From assembly GCA_007121755.1 (NCBI GenBank), contig SKJZ01000111.1:1-7586 (forward strand): a DNA stretch of 7,586 nucleotides. Direction: 5' to 3'. A program made the translations under genes and the position numbers. Of the stretch, positions 1 to 5,609 are shown piece after piece. Origin of the DNA: Halorhodospira sp. Lineage in GTDB: Bacteria; Pseudomonadota; Gammaproteobacteria; Nitrococcales; Halorhodospiraceae. The first letter of the stretch is position 1; every line of letters starts with the position of its first letter. The notes under the pieces are model-generated. The model saw only the letters and a list, made by a program, of their open reading frames with translations, was not told the origin of the DNA and ran no database searches.

Positions 1-759
1 GGCGGCGAGGCGAGCCAAGTCACTGTCGTGGAGTGGCACGGCGGTGCGCCGGGCGCCGACTATTTGACCTGCCCGGTGACGGAGTTGGTGGCCGGTGCTT
101 CCGGCATGGTCGATTTGGTCCGCATCGCCGAGGAGGGCGACCGGGGCTGTTGCGTCGGCGCGGTTAGCGGGACGGTTGCGCGCGACGGACGGGTCAGTGC
201 GCACAGCTTTGTCGTCGGCGGTAGCAAAGTGCGGCTCGATCTTGAGGTCAAGGTTGTCGGGGACCACGCCGAGGGCGAATTGACCGGGCTACATGTCACC
301 GGTGATAAGCAGTTCGTCGACCACCACACCTGGGTCCATCACGACGCTGAGCACACCCGCAGCAGGCAGATCGTCAAGGGCGTGCTTGACGGCAAGTCGG
401 AGACCGTCTTCGACGGGATCATCAAGGTCCATCCGGGCGCTCAGAAGACCGACGCCGAACAGCAGAACCGGAATCTGGTGTTGAGCAAGCGGGCGCTGGC
501 CCACTCCAACCCCCGGCTCGAGATCTACGCCGACGACGTGCGCTGCACCCACGGCTCGACGGTGGGGGAGCTCGACGAGAACGCGATCTTCTATCTCCGT
601 TCGCGCGGGGTTGATGAAGAGACTGCGCGCGGTATCCTGACCTTTGCCTTTGCCGGGGACGTCCTTGAAACGGTCCGCTGCCGGCAGGCGGCGGCCTATG
701 AGAAGGCGTTGCTGTCGCGACTATTGCCCGGTGGAGAGGGCGTGGGGGAGATGGAATGA
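1..759 (+). CDS. sufD: SufD, Fe-S cluster assembly scaffold subunit (C-terminal part, 5' end outside window)
   Basis: SufD is a subunit of the cytosolic SufBC2D complex, which builds Fe-S clusters using sulfur delivered from SufS. The reading frame is open from base 1 to the TGA at 757-759. That gives 252 visible residues, roughly the last 60% of a protein that is about 420 residues in E. coli, so the true start lies upstream. The visible part is the beta-helix core and C-terminal helical domain, with family signatures including SRQIVKGVLDGK, VHPGAQKTDAEQQNRNL, LEIYADDVRCTHGSTVG and AIFYLRSRG. The His codon at 550-552, in the RCTHG motif, corresponds to E. coli SufD His360, which lies at the SufB-SufD interface where the cluster is thought to form. 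The last four bases overlap the sufS start (ATGA), indicating translational coupling. SufB was considered and rejected because the C-terminal wording fits SufD better. Confidence 0.95.
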   Translation, partial: GGEASQVTVVEWHGGAPGADYLTCPVTELVAGASGMVDLVRIAEEGDRGCCVGAVSGTVARDGRVSAHSFVVGGSKVRLDLEVKVVGDHAEGELTGLHVTGDKQFVDHHTWVHHDAEHTRSRQIVKGVLDGKSETVFDGIIKVHPGAQKTDAEQQNRNLVLSKRALAHSNPRLEIYADDVRCTHGSTVGELDENAIFYLRSRGVDEETARGILTFAFAGDVLETVRCRQAAAYEKALLSRLLPGGEGVGEME

Positions 760-2018
760 GCGCGGTGCAGGAGTCCGTTGTCGCCGGCGGCGGCTTGAAT
801 CCGGAGCTGTTGCGGCGGGATTTCCCGGTTCTGGAGCGGGAGGTCCACGGCAGCCCGCTGGTCTACCTCGATAACGCCGCTAGCACCCAGAAGCCGCAAG
901 CGGTGATCGACGCGGAGCTGGATTGCTACCGGCGGTACTACGCGAATGTCCATCGCGGCGTCCATACCTTGTCGCAGGAGTCGACCGCGGCCTTCGAGGG
1001 CGCGCGCGGTCGTGTCCGCCGCTTTCTCAACGCCCCGAGCGAGCAAGAGATCGTCTTCGTGCGCGGCACCACCGAGGCGATCAATCTAGTCGCCCACAGC
1101 TTCGTCGAACCCAGGGTGAAGCCCGGCGATGAGATCGTGGTGACCCATATGGAGCACCACTCGAATATTGTTCCGTGGCAGCTCCTTTGCGAGCGGACCG
1201 GGGCCGTGCTGCGCGTGGTGCCGATCTCCGATGCCGGCGAATTCGAGGTCGCCGACGTGGAGGCGGCCTTGACCGCGCGCACCCGCTTTCTGAGCTTGGT
1301 CCACGTCTCCAATGTCCTCGGTACTGTCAATCCGGTCCGGGAGATTGTCGCCGCGGCCAAGAGCCGGGGGGTGCCGGTGCTGGTCGACGGCGCCCAGGCG
1401 ACGCCCCATATGCCGGTCGATGTTCAGGAACTCGACGTCGACTTCTACGCCTTCTCGGGCCACAAGATCTACGGTCCGACCGGGATTGGGGTGCTGTACG
1501 GCCGCTACGACCTGTTGGCGGAGATGGTTCCGTACCAGGGCGGTGGCGACATGATCCGCACCGTCTCGTTTGCTGGGACCGAGTACGCCGATCCGCCGGC
1601 CCGCTTTGAGGCCGGCACGCCGAATATCGCCGGGGCGATCGGTCTCGGCGCGGCGGTCGACTACCTGCTTGCGATCGGGCTGGAGCGGATCGCCGCTTAC
1701 GAGGCCGAGTTGGTTGCGTACGCCGCCGAGGCCATGGCCGAGGTGCCCGGTATCCGTCTGATCGGAACACCGCGCCGGCGCGCCGGCGCGGTCTCCTTCG
1801 TTATGCCAGAGGCGCACCCGCACGATATCGCCACCATCCTCGATCAGCAGGGGATCGCGATCCGGGCCGGGCACCACTGCACCGAGCCGTTGATGGAGCG
1901 GTACGGAGTCCCCGCCACCGCCCGCGCCTCGTTCGGGCTCTACAATACGCGGGACGAGGTGGACGCGCTGGTCGCGGGCCTGCACAAGGTCAACCGCCTC
2001 TTCGGTCTGGACACTTAG
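756..2018 (+). CDS. sufS: SufS cysteine desulfurase (SufS/CsdA class)
   Basis: This 420-residue, PLP-dependent, class V aminotransferase-fold enzyme removes sulfur from L-cysteine as a persulfide for Fe-S assembly in the cytosol. Visible functional residues are: His134 in THMEHHSN (PLP ring stacking, E. coli His123), Asp211 and Gln214 in VDGAQ (cofactor contacts), Lys237 in SGHKIYGP (Schiff-base lysine) and Cys375 in RAGHHCTEPLM (persulfide cysteine). All except Cys375 aligned to E. coli SufS with a constant offset of 11; Cys375 (E. coli Cys364) keeps the same offset. His356, in the HPHD motif 19 residues before Cys375, matches the position of B. subtilis SufS His342, the zinc-swapping residue used with SufU; E. 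coli SufS lacks it. The ATG overlaps the sufD stop, with a purine-rich GGGGGAG ending 5 bases upstream. Full length, with no frameshift. Confidence 0.97.
   Translation: MSAVQESVVAGGGLNPELLRRDFPVLEREVHGSPLVYLDNAASTQKPQAVIDAELDCYRRYYANVHRGVHTLSQESTAAFEGARGRVRRFLNAPSEQEIVFVRGTTEAINLVAHSFVEPRVKPGDEIVVTHMEHHSNIVPWQLLCERTGAVLRVVPISDAGEFEVADVEAALTARTRFLSLVHVSNVLGTVNPVREIVAAAKSRGVPVLVDGAQATPHMPVDVQELDVDFYAFSGHKIYGPTGIGVLYGRYDLLAEMVPYQGGGDMIRTVSFAGTEYADPPARFEAGTPNIAGAIGLGAAVDYLLAIGLERIAAYEAELVAYAAEAMAEVPGIRLIGTPRRRAGAVSFVMPEAHPHDIATILDQQGIAIRAGHHCTEPLMERYGVPATARASFGLYNTRDEVDALVAGLHKVNRLFGLDT
1769..1792. repeat. Perfect 24-base palindrome inside sufS
   Basis: Bases 1769-1780 are the exact reverse complement of 1781-1792, with no loop. 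The palindrome is composed only of G and C apart from one terminal A/T pair. It encodes an Arg/Ala/Gly-rich stretch (PRRRAGA) just before the VSFVMPEAHPHD segment of SufS. It is inside a coding region and may be a by-product of GC-rich codon choice; no regulatory role can be assigned from the sequence. Confidence 0.6.
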
Positions 2019-2038
2019 CACGGAGCGGCGGCGAGCGT

Positions 2039-2461
2039 ATGGCGGAGATTGATGCCCTCTACCAGGCGCTCGTTCTGGAACACAACCGGAATCCACGGCG
2101 CTACGAGGTGTTGGAGCCGTGTACCCACCGGGCGTCGGGCCGCAATCCGGTCTGCGGCGACCGGGTAGAACTCTATCTCCGCCTCGACGGCGCCGTTATC
2201 GAAGAGGCGGCGTTCCAGGGCGAGGGGTGCGCCATCTCCACCGCTTCGGCCTCCTTAATGATGGAGATCGTTGCGGGACGTGAAGCGGCGGCCTTGCGGG
2301 AACTGTTTGCCGACTTCGAGGATGTGTTGCGGGGCCGCCGCGGTCCGGATGAGGTCGATCTGGGCGGGCTGGCGCCGCTGGCCAATGTCCGCGGCTTCCC
2401 GGGCCGGTTGGGCTGCGCGACTCTGCCGTGGGAGACATTGCTGCGCGCTCTGGAGGCGTAA
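2039..2461 (+). CDS. sufU: SufU, zinc-dependent sulfur acceptor for SufS (NifU/IscU fold)
   Basis: This 140-residue protein belongs to the SUF-type NifU-like family. SufU accepts the persulfide from SufS and passes sulfur to the SufBCD scaffold. The ligand set is Cys39 and Asp41 (NPVCGDRV), Cys64 (GEGCAISTAS) and Cys126 (LGCATLPWETL). Each is exactly two residues lower than the B. subtilis SufU zinc ligands Cys41, Asp43, Cys66 and Cys128. About 20 extra residues (DEVDLGGLAPLANVRGFPGR region) before the last Cys distinguish SufU from IscU, and there is no C-terminal LPPVK HscA-binding motif. The gene starts 20 bases after the sufS stop; a GGAG at 2022-2025 is rather far (13 bases), so translation may depend on coupling. 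No SufE gene is seen in the window. IscU is the main alternative and is disfavoured by the insertion and the SufS neighbour. Confidence 0.93.
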   Translation: MAEIDALYQALVLEHNRNPRRYEVLEPCTHRASGRNPVCGDRVELYLRLDGAVIEEAAFQGEGCAISTASASLMMEIVAGREAAALRELFADFEDVLRGRRGPDEVDLGGLAPLANVRGFPGRLGCATLPWETLLRALEA

Positions 2462-2496
2462 GGAGGTCCGCCCCCGACCGGCTCTTCGAGACCTCC
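2462..2496. terminator. Possible bidirectional terminator hairpin between convergent sufU and chemoreceptor genes
   Basis: GGAGGTC at 2462-2468 can pair with GACCTCC at 2490-2496 across a 21-base loop. The hairpin fills nearly all of the 36 bases between the two stop codons, as expected for a shared terminator. There is no T-run on either side and the loop is long, so an intrinsic terminator is only weakly supported. Confidence 0.35.
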
Positions 2497-2497
2497 G

Positions 2498-4783
2498 TCA
2501 GGCCTTGTAGAGGATGCGGACCGCGCCCCAATGTTTGCCGTGGACGGAAATCGGCGCCGAGGCGTCCTTCATCGGTTCGAACGCGCCGCCCCCCATGTCC
2601 CGGCGGTAGGTCTGGAGAAGAAAGGGTTCGGTGTTCCGGGCCGCCGCCTGGGCGGTGCGATCCATCCACATCCGCCGCTGCCGGGCGTGGCGCGCGTTCC
2701 ACTCCGGATCTCCGGGCCGTTGCGGGTTGGTAACGTGCAGATTGTGCGTGCCGATATAGCCGGCGCTGTCGATGGCGCAGCATCCGGCGATCTTGGGCAG
2801 TTCCTCCAGCGGCGGTTCCTGGATCGGCGGCAGGATGCGGTCGGTGAACTCGACGTAGCGGGTGGTGTACTGCTGCGGGTCAGTGCCCGGTACCGGCTGG
2901 TGGTCGCGGTCGAACAGCGCGTCCATGTCGATCTCACTGTCGGCGAGAGCGCGCTCGAAGGCCTTGCCGATGGCGTCCGCCACGCGCCGGGCGCACTCGA
3001 TATATGGCGTGTCGTCGGTCGCGGCATCGGTCGTATTGGTGATATTGGCCAACTCTTCCGTGAAGGTCAGGAAGCGGTTGATCCGTTCCTGTCCCTCCTG
3101 CAACAGCCGCTTCGACTCTTCAACCTCTGTCGCTCTCTCGTTAAGCCGGTCCCGTGCGGTATCGCTGTAGTGGTCGATCTCCTGGACCGCTTCAGCGATG
3201 CGCGCCGATTCAGTGTCGACGTCACCCATCGCCTTGGTGATCCGGTCTAAGACCTCCTGCATGCTGTGCGTCGCCTTTTCAACGAGCTCCGCCCGTTCGG
3301 TGCTGGTATGGCCGACTGCAATCAGTTGCTGGGTCTGATCGGACAGCTCCTGGAGTGTCCGATCCACGTCGGCAGTCGCTTCACCGGTCTGTCCGGCGAG
3401 CGTCTTGACTTGCTCCGCTACCACGCCGAACCCTTGTCCGGCTTCACCGGCGCGGGCTGCCTCGATGCTGGCGTTGAGCGCCAGCAGATGGGTCTGCTTG
3501 GCAATGGCTCCAATGCCGCGGGCGACCTTGGTAACCCGCTCCATCGCGTCGTTGAGATGCCCCAAGTCCGTCTCGATCTCCCGGACCGATTGGCTCAGGT
3601 CGCGGATGCGTTGCAGGGCGCTACGGATGGTTTCGTCCGACCGTTGCATGTCGGCCTTGGCGGCTCCGGAGACGTGCTGCGCGTTACGCGCGGCGGCGTC
3701 GACGAGCTTGTTCGCCTCGGATAGCGTCTGCGTCGACGTGCGTAGCGTATCGAAGAGTTCGGCCTCCCGCTCCGCCAGTCGCGTGGTGTCATCGACCTTG
3801 CCGGTGATCTCCATGACGTCGAGGCTCAACTTCGTGGCCTGTCGGGCGGCGTGCTGAACCACCTCGGCCAGCGCCGCGCCCTGGTTGCCGTCACTGCTAT
3901 CGGCAGCTTCGCCGCTGCTGCTCAATTCCTGAATGTTTTCATGTAATTGCCGGCCGTGTTTTTCGGCGTCCTGAAGGTTGCTGGTGGCCTGGTGTACGGA
4001 GGTAGTGAGCTCTTCCAGCCCATCGACGGTATGGCGGCAGTGTTCATCGATGGTGCCAACCGACTCCTGAATCCGGCTCGACTCGGTGTCGACGTCGCTC
4101 ATGGCGCTGCCGACCCCCTCCATGATCTCCTGGATGCCGTGCGCACCTTCGCGGACGGCTTCGGCCTGTTGCGTGCTGTCGGCGCCCTGCCGGACCAGCC
4201 GTTCGATGATGGCGGTCAGTTCTTCGAGGATCTGGTGGATATCGCCAGTGGCGTCGGCTGTCTGTTTCGCTAACTCCTTGACGTGTTCGGCTACAACGGC
4301 GAATCCGCGGCCGATCGGTCCGGCGCGGGTCGCTTCGATGGTGGCGTTGAGCGCCAACAGGTTGGTCTGCTTGGCGATAGTGCTGATCTCATTGGCGACC
4401 GTGGCCACACCCTGCAACGCCTCGTTGAGGGAAGAGAGCTGTTGCTCGACATTGGTGACCGAGTCGACCAATTGCCGGATTTCGTCCAGTGATTCGGCCA
4501 TGGCCTTGCGAGAGCGTTCAATGCTCCGGCTGGCCTCAAGGGCCGTTTTGTGGGCGCGTTGGGTGGCCTGGTCGACAGTCTCGTTGCTTGTGGCCATCTG
4601 CCGCGCCGTGTTGCGCAGTTCATCGAAGACCCCGGATTGATGCCGGAATTGTTGGCTCAGGCGCTCCAAAACAGCGCCGATATCGGTCGCTTCGGTACCG
4701 ATACGGCTGCTGTGGGCGCCGATCTCCTGGATCACGTCGAAATGCGTGCGGTTCTCTTGCGATAAAGAAAAGTCGGTTGTCAT
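2498..4783 (-). CDS. Soluble methyl-accepting chemotaxis protein with two tandem signalling modules and a C-terminal PDC/Cache-like sensor
   Basis: The predicted protein is 761 residues and has no hydrophobic membrane segment or signal peptide, so a cytoplasmic chemoreceptor is expected, acting through CheW/CheA. Two hairpin-tip signatures are present: [20 protein letters not shown] (Asn141 in QTN, Asn146 in LALN) and [20 protein letters not shown] (His432 at the equivalent position). Each is followed by a GFAVVAE/GFGVVAE motif and long heptad-like helices. The copies are 291 residues apart in exact register. Residues ~583-761 form a globular C-terminal domain with an Asp/Glu-rich lead, Cys668-Cys669, [36 protein letters not shown] and [13 protein letters not shown] recall this as a PDC/Cache-like domain found at the C-terminus of other proteobacterial receptors, which is family knowledge and not proof. 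The start is the ATG at 4783-4781; its Shine-Dalgarno is weak (ACGAAGAC), and the upstream open frame has no family similarity. An in-frame GTG 24 bases upstream is the alternative start. No che genes flank it, so it is an orphan receptor here. Confidence 0.93.
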   Translation of the reverse strand: MTTDFSLSQENRTHFDVIQEIGAHSSRIGTEATDIGAVLERLSQQFRHQSGVFDELRNTARQMATSNETVDQATQRAHKTALEASRSIERSRKAMAESLDEIRQLVDSVTNVEQQLSSLNEALQGVATVANEISTIAKQTNLLALNATIEATRAGPIGRGFAVVAEHVKELAKQTADATGDIHQILEELTAIIERLVRQGADSTQQAEAVREGAHGIQEIMEGVGSAMSDVDTESSRIQESVGTIDEHCRHTVDGLEELTTSVHQATSNLQDAEKHGRQLHENIQELSSSGEAADSSDGNQGAALAEVVQHAARQATKLSLDVMEITGKVDDTTRLAEREAELFDTLRTSTQTLSEANKLVDAAARNAQHVSGAAKADMQRSDETIRSALQRIRDLSQSVREIETDLGHLNDAMERVTKVARGIGAIAKQTHLLALNASIEAARAGEAGQGFGVVAEQVKTLAGQTGEATADVDRTLQELSDQTQQLIAVGHTSTERAELVEKATHSMQEVLDRITKAMGDVDTESARIAEAVQEIDHYSDTARDRLNERATEVEESKRLLQEGQERINRFLTFTEELANITNTTDAATDDTPYIECARRVADAIGKAFERALADSEIDMDALFDRDHQPVPGTDPQQYTTRYVEFTDRILPPIQEPPLEELPKIAGCCAIDSAGYIGTHNLHVTNPQRPGDPEWNARHARQRRMWMDRTAQAAARNTEPFLLQTYRRDMGGGAFEPMKDASAPISVHGKHWGAVRILYKA
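3041..4726 (-). repeat. Tandem duplication of the MCP signalling module (two ~270-residue units, period 291 residues)
   Basis: Copy 1 is about residues 20-290 (bases ~3914-4726) and copy 2 about residues 311-581 (~3041-3853). Three landmarks give the same period: FDELR..ETVD against FDTLR..KLVD (same 19-residue length) upstream of the tip, the tip itself (Asn141 against His432), and [13 protein letters not shown] against [13 protein letters not shown] (Met228 against Met519). No net insertion or deletion is therefore visible across the core. The copies are clearly diverged at the protein level, so the duplication is old. Outer boundaries are approximate. Confidence 0.8.
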
Positions 4784-4812
4784 TTTGTCTTCGTGGGACG
4801 TGGTCACGATAA

Positions 4813-4865
4813 GACGGCATCCATGGGTTGTTGTTATTGTAGTAGGGCCGTCGACGGCACCATGG
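4813..4865. repeat. Imperfect direct repeat flanking a 12-base palindrome (possible operator)
   Basis: GACGGCATCCATGG (4813-4826) recurs as GACGGCACCATGG (4853-4865), differing by one deleted base, with starts 40 bases apart. The second copy overlaps the perfect palindrome GCCGTCGACGGC at 4847-4858. The cluster lies between the candidate chemoreceptor promoter and its start codon, so it would be transcribed as leader. A regulator site or RNA structure is possible, but no known operator is recognised. Confidence 0.4.
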
Positions 4866-4884
4866 ATATGGGAGTTTCCCTGAT

Positions 4885-4913
4885 AACATATAACGGTCGT
4901 CCTTATGCGTAAA
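4885..4913 (-). promoter_or_regulatory. Candidate sigma70-type promoter for the chemoreceptor gene
   Basis: On the minus strand, TTTACG (4913-4908, 4 of 6 to TTGACA) and TATGTT (4890-4885, 4 of 6 to TATAAT) are separated by exactly 17 bases. This would give an untranslated leader of roughly 95 bases before the ATG at 4783. Both hexamers are imperfect, and AT-rich intergenic DNA yields such matches by chance. Confidence 0.35.
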
Positions 4914-4934
4914 GTGTAGCCGGTTACGGCCGGC

Positions 4935-4940
4935 GGAGGT
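4935..4940 (+). promoter_or_regulatory. Strong ribosome binding site deciding the lipoprotein start
   Basis: GGAGGT lies 5 bases before the GTG at 4946. The alternative ATG at 4973, which would give a more classical short MKK lipoprotein signal, has only pyrimidine-rich sequence in front of it. The site therefore favours the GTG start. Confidence 0.7.
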
Positions 4941-4945
4941 ATTGA

Positions 4946-5596
4946 GTGTCCGTCTTTGTTACTCTTTCCGTTATGAAAAAGTGGTTTTTCGGTGTTGGCT
5001 TGTGTTGCGCGGTGCTGGTGCTTCAGGGGTGTTACATGCCGCCTGAAGAGGAGCGCATGGGATCGGCTCAGAATCCTCAGGCGGAACGGGTTGGAGAGTC
5101 GGCGCCGCAACGGGATCCGGATCCCCAACAGGAGCCGGAGTCCGCCGCGTGGGGGGATGGCGCCCGAAACGGCGCGGCGGACCGGTCCGCGGGCGGCCGG
5201 GATGGGCGTGCGCCCGCTCCGGGCCAGGAGGCGGAAACGCCGGCGAACGTGGCGAACCGATTGGCCTATGAGGCGCGGCAGGCCATGGAGCAGGGGGACT
5301 ACGACACGGCGGGCCGTAAATTGGAGCAGGCCCTGGATCAGGATCCGGAGCGGGGCGTGCTCTGGCAGCACTTGGCCACGGTGCGTTTCCGCCAGAGAGA
5401 GTTTGACCGTTCGGAGCGCCTGGCCTTGCGCGCGGTGGATCTGGCGGGGGATGACCTGGACCTGCTGCGCGAGAGTTGGTGGTTGGTCGCGGCGGCCCGC
5501 AATGAGCGGGGGGATTCGGCAGGAGCCAGGGATGCGGCGGCGGCGGCCCGCCGTTTCGGCGAGACCGGTGAGCACGAGTACGGCAGATTACGCTAA
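4946..5596 (+). CDS. Predicted TPR-containing lipoprotein, function unknown
   Basis: The 216-residue product begins with a basic n-region (MKK at residues 10-12) and a hydrophobic stretch ([14 protein letters not shown]) ending in LQGC. Cys29 would be the lipidated residue after signal peptidase II cleavage; Gln at -2 is unusual, so the lipobox is good but not ideal. Residues ~31-100 are a Pro/Gly/Glu/Asp/Arg-rich, probably disordered tether. About residues 103-206 form three TPR-like helix pairs ([20 protein letters not shown], then [18 protein letters not shown], then a degenerate third), suggesting a periplasmic or inner-face outer-membrane protein-binding module. The start follows the GGAGGT site; starting at ATG 4973 would give 207 residues and Cys20. 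yoaA begins 13 bases downstream, so co-transcription is likely. No specific named family is recognised. Confidence 0.8.
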   Translation: MSVFVTLSVMKKWFFGVGLCCAVLVLQGCYMPPEEERMGSAQNPQAERVGESAPQRDPDPQQEPESAAWGDGARNGAADRSAGGRDGRAPAPGQEAETPANVANRLAYEARQAMEQGDYDTAGRKLEQALDQDPERGVLWQHLATVRFRQREFDRSERLALRAVDLAGDDLDLLRESWWLVAAARNERGDSAGARDAAAAARRFGETGEHEYGRLR

Positions 5597-5609
5597 GGGC
5601 GGCTCTTTG

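Larger units (their letters stand above)
4784..4945. other. Divergent intergenic region between chemoreceptor and lipoprotein genes
   Basis: These 162 bases contain no plausible gene and are more AT-rich than the flanking coding DNA. They must carry the 5' signals of both divergent genes. A 12-base palindrome, an imperfect direct repeat and a candidate minus-strand promoter are listed separately. A short stem, GCCGG (4919-4923) with CCGGC (4930-4934), ends directly at the ribosome binding site of the + strand gene. I found no convincing + strand promoter and no FliA (sigma28) consensus for the chemoreceptor. Confidence 0.6.

Noticed and set aside
1086..2096. 336-codon open frame antisense to sufS
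   Set aside because: It lies opposite a confidently identified sufS with all catalytic residues. Its translation has no recognisable domain and is Arg/Gly/His rich, as expected of a GC-rich antisense shadow.
2531..3250. 239-codon + strand open frame inside the chemoreceptor gene
   Set aside because: It is opposite the conserved C-terminal domain and second signalling module, without its own recognisable domain or good ribosome binding site.
4784..4945. Flagellar sigma28 promoter for the chemoreceptor
   Set aside because: I looked on the minus strand for TAAA followed by GCCGATAA at the usual spacing and found no match.
4784..5575. Extension of the chemoreceptor frame upstream of the ATG at 4783
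   Set aside because: The added residues have no MCP-like or transmembrane character, and most lie antisense to the lipoprotein gene. The intergenic composition and ATG support the shorter protein.
4992..5609. N-terminal extension of the yoaA frame upstream of 5610
   Set aside because: This stretch overlaps the lipoprotein in another frame and is Arg/Trp-rich nonsense. YoaA family similarity begins just after 5610, and the resulting 636 residues equals the E. coli length.
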